Source: Clostridiaceae bacterium | Lineage (GTDB): Bacteria; Bacillota_I; Bacilli_A; Erysipelotrichales; Coprobacillaceae | Direction: 5' to 3' | Assembly: GCA_902363625.1 (NCBI GenBank) | Contig: CABJAS010000002.1 | Location: forward strand, 186,001-250,000 | Length of the DNA: 64,000 nt | In this document: positions 42,726-51,698 of the stretch, in pieces | How the letters are laid out: each line of letters starts with the position of its first letter | How positions within the stretch are numbered: the stretch's first letter is position 1 | Translations under genes and position numbers: made by a program | The notes under the pieces: generated by a model | Told to the model about the DNA's origin: nothing | The model's database searches: none | What the model saw: the letters and a program-made list of their open reading frames with translations, nothing else

Positions 42726-44140
42726 TATGATTCCCTCCCAGTATATTCCTTCCTAAACACAATTAAAGTCAATGCAAAAGCAACCATGAAGATGACAATA
42801 TAGCTAATAATCATAATCGCCATAATGATAGTAGATAATCCGCCAAAAACATAGCTTTTATAAATTTGTACAGCAATTGAGATCAATGGCAAAACAGAAG
42901 CAATCAGAAAATGATAAATAACTTCTCTGTTTATAATTTTTTTAATAAGATCCTGATTATATCCCATCACAGACAGTGATTTGAATTCACTTTCTCTTGA
43001 ATGAATATAGACAACATTTTTAAAATACAAACATCCCGCTAAAATGATTTCCAAAACGACATAACCGATTAATGCTACCATTCGGTAGAGGTTTTCCCCT
43101 AAAGAAAAACTAATGATTGACACTACGCTTGGCAATACAGCAACGATCATCACAAGAGGAACTAATGAATCTTTAAGCATTAGCTGAAGATCATTCAATA
43201 CTACAAATCGCACCGGGCTCTTATTCATAAAACCGCCATGTGCTTTTCCTATGTAATAAGGAATAGCAAATGATACGATCATCGCTAAAGCAAAGCTATT
43301 GATATAGCAATACAATGCAAAATTACCGCTAGTGAAATCGTTCATAATCATTAATACCAAAGTAACGAAATAAGCGATGACAGATACTAATGTAATGAGC
43401 AGTGGTTTCTTTCCTGTTTCACTCTCTTGTTTCAATTTACGTTCTTCTATTGTTTCATTGATTGACTTTGTTAAGATTTCCTGTCTTGCTTTGGGATCCA
43501 TTCCAATCATTCCTAAGGAAGCAAAAGACATTTTGATGGATGCTCCGCCACCATATTTAACGATATCCATCATCTGTTTGTTTTTCTTTTTATCTGTATG
43601 GTTAATAATTTCGATAATCTCATTTCGATAAGTAAAGCCAATATTAATAATGATAATATATCCGATCTTCGTTAAAACAAAAATCATCGTTTCAATAAGC
43701 CCTGTCAGATTATACTGAAATATATTCATTCCTATATCATACTGATTCGCAATAAAGGAATAAAGAACAGGCAGAATCAATGCCCCCAATATGAATCCGA
43801 TCGGTATAACAATTATAAAAATAACTAAATATTGAAGTAATAAGTATTTACTGATATCTAATAAGTTTCTGCCGCATAAATACAACAATCCTAATTCTTT
43901 TCGCTTATAGTCAATATACTGCGAATTGACATAGAACGTTATAAAAAAACTGAATGTGATAATCATCAAGGATAAAATACTCATACTTATTCTTTCGGTT
44001 GCCGGCATTCCGGTGATCAGCTGATGATTTACTAACTCAAAAAAGATAAATTCAACTGTTGTCAAAATGAGCATCGTTATTGCGAAAGAGAAGTATTTTC
44101 GTTTTTCCTTTGACATTACCTTCAAAGAAAATTTAAACAT
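42725..44140 (-). CDS. FtsX-family ABC permease
   Basis: A 471-residue permease with about eight to ten helices. The first FtsX-like block holds YSQYIDYKRKELGLLYL-type coupling sequence (here VNSQYIDYKRKELGLLYLCG). It lacks the large outside domain seen in the BceB-type permease at 28638. A good promoter (TTGAAT, 16 bp, TACAAT) lies at 44172-44199. Its nearest upstream neighbour is a dead ABC ATPase. Confidence 0.85.
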   Translation of the reverse strand: MFKFSLKVMSKEKRKYFSFAITMLILTTVEFIFFELVNHQLITGMPATERISMSILSLMIITFSFFITFYVNSQYIDYKRKELGLLYLCGRNLLDISKYLLLQYLVIFIIVIPIGFILGALILPVLYSFIANQYDIGMNIFQYNLTGLIETMIFVLTKIGYIIIINIGFTYRNEIIEIINHTDKKKNKQMMDIVKYGGGASIKMSFASLGMIGMDPKARQEILTKSINETIEERKLKQESETGKKPLLITLVSVIAYFVTLVLMIMNDFTSGNFALYCYINSFALAMIVSFAIPYYIGKAHGGFMNKSPVRFVVLNDLQLMLKDSLVPLVMIVAVLPSVVSIISFSLGENLYRMVALIGYVVLEIILAGCLYFKNVVYIHSRESEFKSLSVMGYNQDLIKKIINREVIYHFLIASVLPLISIAVQIYKSYVFGGLSTIIMAIMIISYIVIFMVAFALTLIVFRKEYTGRES

Positions 44141-44171
44141 ATAATCGCCTCCCGTGGTACCCCTTACTTAA

Positions 44172-44199
44172 ATTGTATCACACTATTAATATTATTCAA
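44172..44199 (-). promoter_or_regulatory. Promoter of the FtsX-type permease operon
   Basis: On the minus strand TTGAAT (44194-44199), a 16-bp spacer and TACAAT (44172-44177) lie about 30 bp before the permease start. Confidence 0.6.
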
Positions 44200-44213
44200 T
44201 ATAATTATTTTTA

Positions 44214-44675
44214 TTATTTTATTATATTGATTATTTGCCCGTCTTTCATAATAATGGTGCGATCAGTATACTGAGCAGCTTCTTTTGAATGTGTCACCAT
44301 GATAATGGTTTGGTGATTCATTTTATTTATTTTTTGTAATAATTTCATGATATCTTCTCCTGTTTTGCTGTCCAGATTTCCTGTTGGTTCATCGGCAAAC
44401 AAGATTTTCAGCTGTCCAATCAAGGCTCTGGCAATCGCTACTCGCTGCTATCCTCCTGATAATTCACGAGGCGTATGCTTACGTCTTTTGGTGAGTTCCA
44501 CTACTTCTAAAATATGATTTAACTGCTGTTTGTAGTCTTTCATTTTCTTTCCATCCAATAATAATGGCAGCATAATGTTCTCTTCTATATTTAAATTGGG
44601 GATAAGATTATAGAATTGAAATATAAAGCCCATCTTGCGGCGGCGGAACTGACTCATTTGATTATCATTTATTTT
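44214..44675 (-). pseudogene. Decayed ABC transporter ATPase (MacB type)
   Basis: The frame contains RRRKMGFIFQFYNLIPNLNI (Q-loop region), then the signature LSGG, immediately followed by a TAG stop at 44448-44450, then in the same frame QRVAIARALIGQLKILFADE, PTGNLDS and VTHSKEAAQYTDR. The TAG sits where Gln is expected after LSGG. About 80 N-terminal residues including Walker A are also missing: the homology begins right at the end of the DUF5662 gene. Both defects make it nonfunctional. The cause was probably a deletion plus a point mutation. Confidence 0.88.
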
Positions 44676-45198
44676 TTAATATTTCTTTTCGAATATAATC
44701 AATTGTTTCATCCAATCCTTTTTCTTTTAATCGTACAAAAAGCGATTCAATTAATTGCATTGTATTGGGGTGCATCAAATAATAACTGGCTTTATTTTTT
44801 AGAAAGTATTCTAAAGGATAGCCATCATGATAATTTTCTTTTGCATATACCTGACTAGCTACAACACGATCACAGAACATTTCAATCACATAAGGAATTT
44901 CCATTTCTACGCCTTGAAATTCTCCTTGAATGGAATCAATCCAGTATTCAAAATGATGTTTATTTCTGCCTTTATGATGAAGCCATCCTCTTGAATATCC
45001 AATTACTTCTTTTTCACGGCTGATCGGTGAGCGATATCCTTGATAAAAGCGAACTCCGGGAATAAACTCGGTTAAAGAGTATTTAGACAAATCATGCAGC
45101 AAGCCCTGTTTATATAAGCCACAGCGAAAACATAATGCCATAACCTTGAATTTATGCGTTGTAATGGTTTTAAAATGTCCTAAAAAATTTTTAAACAT
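44665..45198 (-). CDS. DUF5662-family protein
   Basis: A 177-residue cytosolic protein resembling the DUF5662 family of Firmicutes. It is rich in His and aromatic residues: GLLHDLSKYSLTEFIPG, GWLHHKGRNKHHFEYW. The HDLSK and HH..H pattern suggests a metal site like HD-type hydrolases, but no activity is known to me. It lies downstream of metG behind a terminator, and its end coincides with the break point of the ABC pseudogene. Confidence 0.75.
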   Translation of the reverse strand: MFKNFLGHFKTITTHKFKVMALCFRCGLYKQGLLHDLSKYSLTEFIPGVRFYQGYRSPISREKEVIGYSRGWLHHKGRNKHHFEYWIDSIQGEFQGVEMEIPYVIEMFCDRVVASQVYAKENYHDGYPLEYFLKNKASYYLMHPNTMQLIESLFVRLKEKGLDETIDYIRKEILKNK

Positions 45199-45218
45199 AA
45201 TAACTCTCCTTTATGAAA

Positions 45219-45246
45219 AAGTGCTTACAGCTTTCTGTAAACACTT
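45219..45246 (-). terminator. Terminator of metG
   Basis: A 12-bp stem (AAGTGTTTACAG with CTGTAAGCACTT, one G-T pair) with a 4-nt loop is followed on the minus strand by TTTC. It lies just after the metG stop. Confidence 0.82.
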
Positions 45247-45251
45247 ACCCA

Positions 45252-47195
45252 TTATTTAATTCTTGTTCCGTTAGGCAGATCTTTCACTAATGTAACTAAA
45301 TCCAATTCATCAGACGTTGATCCTGCCAGAATCATTCCCTGAGATTCAACCCCTCTTAATTTAGCCGGTTTTAGATTGCTGACAACGATTACTTTTTTTC
45401 CAACCATTTGTTCCGGTGTAAAGAATTGAGCAATGCCGCTGACAATCTGACGTGTCTCTTTCCCGATATTAATTTGTGACACTAACAGGCGGTCTGCACT
45501 TGGATGTTTTTCACATGCTTCAACAGTTCCTACTGTTAATTCAATCTTATTGAAATCATCAATTGTGATTTGAGGAACTTCATCTTTCTTTAATTCTTTT
45601 ACCTCAACTGTTTTTGGTGTTAAAGCTTCTATTTTCTTTTCAATTTCTTTAGCATCAATACGTGCAAACAGCATTTCCGGATGTGCGGTTACTTTTGTTC
45701 CGCTTGCATACTGACCAAATTGATTTAACGATTCTAAAGAGTCTACTTGTGTATTCAACTGTTCTAAAATCTTTTTGGCGGTTGAAGGCAGAAATGCTTT
45801 TAAGCATACTGCACTGAAACGAATGCTTTCACATAGATTATATAATACTGTCGCTAAACGATCTTTCTGACTTTCATCTTTAGCTAATGCCCAAGGCATT
45901 GTTTCATCAATGTATTTATTCGTTCTTCTTAACAATTTAAAGATTTCATCAATAGCATCTGCTACTCTTAGTTCATCCATCTTCGAAACAACTTTTTCTT
46001 TTGTTTCTAAAGCAACCTGAATTAACTCCTGATCGACAGGCTCATTGATTCCTTTATTTTCTACTATTCCATCAAAGTATTTATTTGACATTGCAATCGT
46101 ACGATTGACTAAATTTCCTAATACGTTAGCTAGATCAGAGTTTACTCTTTCAATCAGTAAATCCCAAGTAATATTTCCATCATTATCAAATGGGATTTCA
46201 TGAAGAACAAAATAACGTACAGCATCTACGCCAAATAAATCTACTAGATCATCTGCATAGATCACATTTCCTTTTGATTTTGACATCTTCCCGCCACCTT
46301 GCAGCAGCCAAGGATGACCGAATACTTGTTTAGGTAATGGTAAATCTAATGCCATTAACATAATTGGCCAATAAATTGTATGAAAACGAATAATATCTTT
46401 TCCGATTAAATGTAAATCTGCCGGCCAGAATTTTTTAAATAATTCTCCATGATTTCCATCAACATCATATCCTAAACCAGTAATATAATTCGTTAAAGCA
46501 TCAATCCATACATATACGACATGCTTTGGATTAAACGGCACTTGAATAGACCATTTAAATGTTGTACGGCTCACACAAAGATCCTGTAATCCCGGTAATA
46601 AGAAGTTATTCATCATTTCATTCTTTCTTGATACCGGCTGAATGAATTCAGGATGTGTATTGATATGTTCGATTAAGCGATCTGCATATTTTGATAACTT
46701 AAAGAAATAAGCTTCTTCTTTTGCAGGCTTTACCGGTCTTCCACAGTCCGGACACATACCGTCAACTAACTGGCTTTCAGTAAAGAAAGCTTCACAGTCT
46801 GTACAGTATAATCCTTCGTATTCACTTAAATAAATATCCCCTTGTTCATAGAGCTTGGTAAATATCTTTTGTACCTGCTGTTCATGGTATTCATCTGTTG
46901 TTCTCATAAAGCGATCATAGGATGTATCCATCAAGTCCCAAATACGTTTTATTTCCCCGGCAATACCATCAACAAATTGCTTAGGATCAATTCCTGCTGC
47001 TTCTGCTTTCAGTTCAATCTTTTGTCCATGTTCATCCGTTCCTGTTTGAAAACGAACATTATAGCCTTCTTCTCTTTTAAAACGGGCAATCGCATCAGCT
47101 AAAATAATTTCATATGTATTCCCAATATGCGGTTTTCCAGAAGTATAAGCAATGGCCGTTGTAATATAATAATCTTTATCTGTTTTTTGACACAT
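45252..47195 (-). CDS. metG: Methionyl-tRNA synthetase with C-terminal tRNA-binding domain
   Basis: A 647-residue class I synthetase. The HIGH motif is in YTSGKPHIGNTYEII, the zinc cysteines are CTDCEAFF and CPDCGRP, and KMSKS is in GGKMSKSKGN. Residues about 545-647 form the OB-fold tRNA-binding domain (VEACEKHPSADRLLV) that dimerises the enzyme. The ribosome site GGAGG precedes ATG 47195. A T-box leader upstream controls it by uncharged tRNA. Confidence 0.97.
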   Translation of the reverse strand: MCQKTDKDYYITTAIAYTSGKPHIGNTYEIILADAIARFKREEGYNVRFQTGTDEHGQKIELKAEAAGIDPKQFVDGIAGEIKRIWDLMDTSYDRFMRTTDEYHEQQVQKIFTKLYEQGDIYLSEYEGLYCTDCEAFFTESQLVDGMCPDCGRPVKPAKEEAYFFKLSKYADRLIEHINTHPEFIQPVSRKNEMMNNFLLPGLQDLCVSRTTFKWSIQVPFNPKHVVYVWIDALTNYITGLGYDVDGNHGELFKKFWPADLHLIGKDIIRFHTIYWPIMLMALDLPLPKQVFGHPWLLQGGGKMSKSKGNVIYADDLVDLFGVDAVRYFVLHEIPFDNDGNITWDLLIERVNSDLANVLGNLVNRTIAMSNKYFDGIVENKGINEPVDQELIQVALETKEKVVSKMDELRVADAIDEIFKLLRRTNKYIDETMPWALAKDESQKDRLATVLYNLCESIRFSAVCLKAFLPSTAKKILEQLNTQVDSLESLNQFGQYASGTKVTAHPEMLFARIDAKEIEKKIEALTPKTVEVKELKKDEVPQITIDDFNKIELTVGTVEACEKHPSADRLLVSQINIGKETRQIVSGIAQFFTPEQMVGKKVIVVSNLKPAKLRGVESQGMILAGSTSDELDLVTLVKDLPNGTRIK

Positions 47196-47215
47196 AATAA
47201 TTCCTCCTTTAATAA

Positions 47216-47436
47216 ATAAAAAAACGTCCTTAACAAAGGACGAAATAATCGCGGTACCACCTTTTTTCGTATATGACTATACGCTCTTGAATCCTTAACG
47301 CGGAAGACGTGATTTCTAATTATTCAAAATCAATGCTCCTGGGCCATCTTCATTCACACATCATTATCGGATTCCACCAATTCCGACTCTCTATCAACTA
47401 GTGATCACTACTCTTCCATTCTCTGCATGTACTATT
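47216..47436 (-). ncRNA. T-box leader of metG
   Basis: The minus strand shows the AGAGAG bulge, a GGTGGAA terminal loop, the T-box core GGTGGTACCGCG (about 47250-47261) and a terminator CGTCCTT/AAGGACG followed by Ts (47225-47242). A candidate Met specifier ATG is at 47351-47353. Uncharged tRNA should favour antitermination. Confidence 0.9.
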
Positions 47437-47465
47437 ACAATAACAACTCATTTTGATTTTGTCAA
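47437..47465 (-). promoter_or_regulatory. Promoter of metG leader
   Basis: On the minus strand a perfect TTGACA (47460-47465), 17-bp spacer and TATTGT (47437-47442). Confidence 0.75.
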
Positions 47466-47578
47466 TATATTCTTACTTTATTGATAATATACCCTATATT
47501 TCTAAATTTATGCTTTTATTTATACACTTGCAATTCATTAAATTAAGTTTAAAATGAAAAACAAGGGAGGAAATGAAA

Positions 47579-48373
47579 ATGATTGACGGACATGTTCATA
47601 TAGAAAAAAGTCCATATACGATAGAGTATATTATGGAATATGTAAAGCAGGCACAAGCAAGAGGAATTGATGAAATCAACCTTTTAGAACATACCCATCG
47701 TTTTACGGAATGGAAAGAATTATACGACTCTGCACGAAATGCGCATCCTAAAATGAAGGAATGGCTGGATAATAAAAATACGATCTCTATTCAAGATTAT
47801 CTTAAATTAATTACTGAAGTTAAAGCAATGGATCTGTCGGTAAAGCTGAACTTTGGGTTAGAAGTCTGCTACTTTAAAGATAAAGAAGATTTCATAAAAG
47901 AACAGCTGGCTTTATTCCCTTATGATTTTATCATTGGCAGTATTCACTATGTCTATGATATGGCTTATGATCTCGACAATATTTCCCAAGCAATATTATG
48001 GGATGTCAAAGATGTGGATGATATCTATCGTACCTACTATAAAGATACGGAGCATTTAATTTGTTCAGGATTATTTAGTCAGCTAGCACATATGGACACG
48101 ATTAAAAAATATAATTTATACCCAAGTTATGATTTAACAAAAACATATCATCATATTGCTGAAATGCTTAAAAAGCAGGATATGAAGACAGAATGTAATG
48201 TTGGCTGTTATTATCGTTATCATCATCATGATTTAGGGCTTAGTGATGAGTTGCTGGAAATCCTAAAAGAACATCAAGTGGACATTATACCATGCAGTGA
48301 TGCTCATCAGCCAAGTGATGTAGGGATTCACTTTAATGAAGTACAAAAACGATTATATGATAAAAGACCATGA
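47579..48373 (+). CDS. PHP-domain phosphatase, histidinol-phosphatase (HisJ) family
   Basis: A 264-residue PHP-fold metal hydrolase. I prefer the ATG at 47579 (MIDGHVHIEKSPYTIEYIME), 8 bases after GGGAGG; the ATG at 47573 is only 2 bases from it. Metal ligands are seen in DGHVHIE, LLEHTHRF, FGLEVCYF, GSIHYVYD, LAHMD and CSDAHQP. HisJ removes phosphate from histidinol phosphate. No other his gene is in the window, so it may serve a different phosphate ester. Confidence 0.8.
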   Translation: MIDGHVHIEKSPYTIEYIMEYVKQAQARGIDEINLLEHTHRFTEWKELYDSARNAHPKMKEWLDNKNTISIQDYLKLITEVKAMDLSVKLNFGLEVCYFKDKEDFIKEQLALFPYDFIIGSIHYVYDMAYDLDNISQAILWDVKDVDDIYRTYYKDTEHLICSGLFSQLAHMDTIKKYNLYPSYDLTKTYHHIAEMLKKQDMKTECNVGCYYRYHHHDLGLSDELLEILKEHQVDIIPCSDAHQPSDVGIHFNEVQKRLYDKRP

Positions 48374-48444
48374 TTATGTATTGACCTCTAATCGTTAGAT
48401 TTTTGGATCTAACTTTTGAGACCACATCATCTTCATGGTCTTTT
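48362..48444. terminator. Large structured terminator after the PHP gene
   Basis: A perfect 12-bp outer stem (AAAAGACCATGA at 48362 with TCATGGTCTTTT at 48433-48444) encloses an inner hairpin GTTAGAT/ATCTAAC (48394-48413, 6-nt loop). A T-run ends the outer arm. It overlaps the stop codon. Confidence 0.65.
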
Positions 48445-48509
48445 TCCTCCCCTCTAGAATAGTTATGAGTTTAGGATTTGCTTACATATCTATCATAATC
48501 AAATTGTTT

Positions 48510-49202
48510 CTATCTTTGTTTCAATTTGTTTAAAGTGCCTGTTTTTTTGTCTAAATTAAGATGGTTAGAGATTTTAAATCTTCTTTTTATTTTCTTAAAA
48601 GTCAGTTCTGCAATATGGTCATAAGTTATTTTATTGACATAATCTAAGTTTAAAATAACCGATCGGTTAATACGTAAAAATCGATAATCCATTATTTTTA
48701 AAATATCGGTCAACCGATAGTTAATCAAATATTCTTGTCCATAGATTGTCTGCATCATCAAATGACGATTTTTCATTTCAAAGTATAAAATCTCATTATA
48801 CCGATAAGATTCTATTCCGTCCTCTGTTTTAAAATAGCACCCAAACGTCTGCATGACCATCGCCAGATATGTTTTAAACTGTTGGTTAAAGGAATCTAGT
48901 TGATCATACGTTAAATATCCCAAAACATTATAGCCTATCGCCTTATAACAAGAATTAAGATTTTGTGAAATATAAATATAATAGGTATTCCGCCATTTTT
49001 CCTGACTCTTAAACTGATCAGGAATACTCCCGTATTCATCGATATCTACAACCAAAAATAAGTATTTCATTCGTTCTTTTTGTATTCTTTCTTGTTTCCA
49101 TTCATGGTGAATATAAAGGTTGCGATAAATACATTTTCTTATTTCTTTTTTTATCGTTTCAGCAAGATCATTATTGCTGCACAAGATCATAATATTAATC
49201 AT
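48510..49202 (-). CDS. LytTR-family response regulator, orphan
   Basis: A 230-residue regulator. Residues about 1-115 resemble a receiver domain (MINIMILCSNNDLAETIKKE; the central Asp may be in VVDIDEYG). Residues about 130-225 are a LytTR DNA-binding domain (YNEILYFEMKNRHLMMQTIY and FLRINRSVILNLDYVNKI). These usually control virulence, quorum or bacteriocin genes. No histidine kinase lies beside it. It stands alone between the PHP gene and rsmI. Confidence 0.85.
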   Translation of the reverse strand: MINIMILCSNNDLAETIKKEIRKCIYRNLYIHHEWKQERIQKERMKYLFLVVDIDEYGSIPDQFKSQEKWRNTYYIYISQNLNSCYKAIGYNVLGYLTYDQLDSFNQQFKTYLAMVMQTFGCYFKTEDGIESYRYNEILYFEMKNRHLMMQTIYGQEYLINYRLTDILKIMDYRFLRINRSVILNLDYVNKITYDHIAELTFKKIKRRFKISNHLNLDKKTGTLNKLKQR

Positions 49203-49283
49203 TTAATTTCTCCTAATTTTAAATTGGAGATAAATGTGAAATTTCTTTATTACTCTAACATAGTTTAATCTTTAAATAAAGAA

Positions 49284-49302
49284 AAAAGGCATCTGCCTTT
49301 TA
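49284..49302 (-). terminator. Terminator after rsmI
   Basis: AAAGGC and GCCTTT pair around ATCT, followed on the minus strand by a T-rich run. It ends the dnaX-to-rsmI cluster. Confidence 0.82.
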
Positions 49303-50142
49303 ATCTATATGATATGATTTATAAACTTCATTTTTAGAAAGATTTCTTTCTTTTGCTACTTTCTTGATTGCTTCCTTAGAGGTTAATCCTTCATTCATAT
49401 AAACCTCTATTTGTTCATTAATATCTAAATCAAAAGTTTGTTCAATAATTTCTTTACTGCCCTCTACAACAATTACCATTTCACCTTTAAGACTATCACA
49501 TACTTCTAATACTTCACTGATCTTTCCACGGATAATTTCCTCATGTCTCTTTGTAAGTTCACGACATAGCGCGATAGGACGATCTCCTAAATATTCAAGC
49601 ATCAGTGTTAATGTTTTATTTATACGGTGAGGGGATTCATAAAAAACAATGGTTTCACGATAATCCTTTAATGAAGTTAATTCCTTCTTTTTAGTTTTAT
49701 CGCTATGATTTAAAAAACCATAAAATAAGAAGGGCTGAGGACAGATACCGGAAACTACCAAAGCATTAAGACAGGCATTAGCTCCACTGACAGAAACGAC
49801 ATTATAGCCTTTTTCAATCACTTTCATGACTAATTCATAACCAGGATCAGAGATTGCCGGATAGCCAGCATCACTGACTAAGGCAATATTGGCATCTTCC
49901 AGTAATTCCAATATTTTATATGAAGAAGCTTCAATGTTGTGTTCATGATGAGAGATCAGTTTTTTCTTAATGTTGAAGTGATTCAGCAACTTAATCGTAT
50001 TACGTGTATCTTCTGCAGCAATATAATCGACTTCATTTAAAATATTAACGGCACGATAGGTCATCTCATCTAAATTACCAATTGGCGTCGCTACTAAATA
50101 TAAAGTTGATTTTTCATTTTCAAAACTTTTTTGTCTAATCAT
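49300..50142 (-). CDS. rsmI: 16S rRNA 2'-O-methyltransferase (C1402), RsmI
   Basis: A 280-residue SAM-dependent methyltransferase acting on the ribosomal decoding centre. The start is the ATG at 50142 (MIRQKSFENEKSTLYLVATP) after GGAGAAAAG; the extension to 50157 contains this site. LVATPIGNLDEMTYRAVNIL, ISHHEHN and LVSDAGYPAISDPG are RsmI hallmarks. Its start overlaps the end of trmN. Gene order matches the B. subtilis yabB-yabC region. Confidence 0.95.
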   Translation of the reverse strand: MIRQKSFENEKSTLYLVATPIGNLDEMTYRAVNILNEVDYIAAEDTRNTIKLLNHFNIKKKLISHHEHNIEASSYKILELLEDANIALVSDAGYPAISDPGYELVMKVIEKGYNVVSVSGANACLNALVVSGICPQPFLFYGFLNHSDKTKKKELTSLKDYRETIVFYESPHRINKTLTLMLEYLGDRPIALCRELTKRHEEIIRGKISEVLEVCDSLKGEMVIVVEGSKEIIEQTFDLDINEQIEVYMNEGLTSKEAIKKVAKERNLSKNEVYKSYHID

Positions 50143-50875
50143 CGAACTTTTCTCCAAATATTTTTCTTATTTCTTTCGTATAATCTCCATTTTCTTCATG
50201 GGCATAAATAGGCGGAAGGATTTTTAATCCTGTATTTCCTTTATATATTGCTTCAACTAATACCGTATTGCATTCTTTTCCTACTTTTGGATAGACTAGC
50301 TGCATTCTTTTTGGTTCAAGGTCATATTTTTTCATTAATGTAATAATTTCAATCAGTCGATCCGGACGATGAACAATCGCAAATCGACCTTTTTGATTCA
50401 AGATACGACTGGCATTTTGAACAATTTCTTCCAAAGTAATCATAATTTCATGACGGGCAATCTTTAAATACTCGCTTTCATTTAAATTACTTCTTTCTCC
50501 CAATTTAAAAAACGGAGGATTGCAGACCACCAAATCAGCTCCGACATCTTTTTGACAATACTCTTTAATATCAGAATGAACAATCTTGACTTGCTCTGTT
50601 AAGTTATTAAGCTCAATATTTTTTTCTGCAAGCAAACAGGCTTCCTCTTGAATTTCAACTGCGGTAATCGGACAGTCTGTTCTTAAAGATAGAAACAATG
50701 GAATAGCAGCATTATTGGTACCAAAATCAATGATATGACGGCAATTTTTATTGATTGTACAAAAATTGGCTAATAAAACAGTATCCAAAGAAAAGTTAAA
50801 CATGTCCTTTCTTTGGATAATTTTGAACTGTTCATGAGCCAATAAATAATTTAATACTTCATTTTCTTCCATCAT
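50135..50875 (-). CDS. tRNA1(Val) adenine-N6 methyltransferase-like protein (TrmN/YabB)
   Basis: A 246-residue class I methyltransferase. DFGTNNAAIPLFLS is motif I and VVCNPPFFK is the NPPY/F catalytic motif of N6-adenine methylases. The E. coli relative TrmN6 methylates A37 of tRNA1(Val). The B. subtilis orthologue YabB occupies the same place between yaaT/yabA and yabC. It overlaps rsmI and starts just after ricT. Confidence 0.88.
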   Translation of the reverse strand: MMEENEVLNYLLAHEQFKIIQRKDMFNFSLDTVLLANFCTINKNCRHIIDFGTNNAAIPLFLSLRTDCPITAVEIQEEACLLAEKNIELNNLTEQVKIVHSDIKEYCQKDVGADLVVCNPPFFKLGERSNLNESEYLKIARHEIMITLEEIVQNASRILNQKGRFAIVHRPDRLIEIITLMKKYDLEPKRMQLVYPKVGKECNTVLVEAIYKGNTGLKILPPIYAHEENGDYTKEIRKIFGEKFDD

Positions 50876-50876
50876 A

Positions 50877-51686
50877 TTATTGTTTTGGCTTTACCTGTTT
50901 AATTTCACTTAAATCAACAAACAGAATATTGCCGTTATCTTCAATTTTTATTTGCTTATTCAAAATGTTAATTCCTAATACTTTATATGTATGATCATTA
51001 TAAATAACGCGGCTGCCAATTTTAGGAAAATGCTTTTTTGCTTCGCTGTATGCTTCATCTTCATATTTTAAACAGCACATCAAACGTCCGCAGGCTCCTG
51101 ATATTTTTTCGATATTGATTGCCAACATCTGATTTTTTGCCATATTGATAGACACTCCATCAAATTCGCCGAGGAAAGAAGAACAGCATAATGGTAAACC
51201 GCAAGTTCCCAGTCCCCCCACCAGTTTAGCTTTATCACGAGGACCAATCTGTCTTAATTCAATACGACATCTAAAAATGCTCGCTAATTCCTTTAATAAT
51301 TCCCTAAAGTCTACACGTTCTTCTGAGGTATACATAAAAATAACCTTTGATGCATCATGAGTATACTCACAGTGAATCAGATTCATATCTAGTTTATGCT
51401 TTTTAACGACCTTCTTGCAGACTGCCAAAGCATCTAAGGCATTTACTTCATTTACTTTTTCTTTTTCAAGATCTTCTTTTGTCGCAATACGGATGATCGG
51501 TTTTAATTCCATATCTAAATTAAATTCAGATAATTCTTTCATATCCGTTACCACTTCCCCAAGTTCTAAACCACGAGCTGTTTCCACAATAACAGCATCT
51601 AATTTTTTTAATGGGACATGCGTAGAAAAATAATAAACCTTTCCTACACTTTTAAAGCGGACTCCAACTATTTTTTTTTCTTCCAT
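50877..51686 (-). CDS. ricT: PSP1-domain protein RicT (YaaT)
   Basis: A 269-residue protein of the PSP1/YaaT family. With RicA and RicF it forms the Y-complex that binds iron-sulfur clusters and promotes RNase Y processing and, in spore formers, Spo0A phosphorylation. The cysteines in GLGTCGLPLCCSSF and GACGRLMCCLKYED are the expected cluster ligands. AAAGGAGG precedes ATG 51686. Confidence 0.92.
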   Translation of the reverse strand: MEEKKIVGVRFKSVGKVYYFSTHVPLKKLDAVIVETARGLELGEVVTDMKELSEFNLDMELKPIIRIATKEDLEKEKVNEVNALDALAVCKKVVKKHKLDMNLIHCEYTHDASKVIFMYTSEERVDFRELLKELASIFRCRIELRQIGPRDKAKLVGGLGTCGLPLCCSSFLGEFDGVSINMAKNQMLAINIEKISGACGRLMCCLKYEDEAYSEAKKHFPKIGSRVIYNDHTYKVLGINILNKQIKIEDNGNILFVDLSEIKQVKPKQ

Positions 51687-51698
51687 AGGATCCTCCTT

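Noticed and set aside
44448..44657. Two separate small ABC proteins
   Set aside because: They are in one frame split by a single TAG and lack Walker A; a pseudogene explains both.
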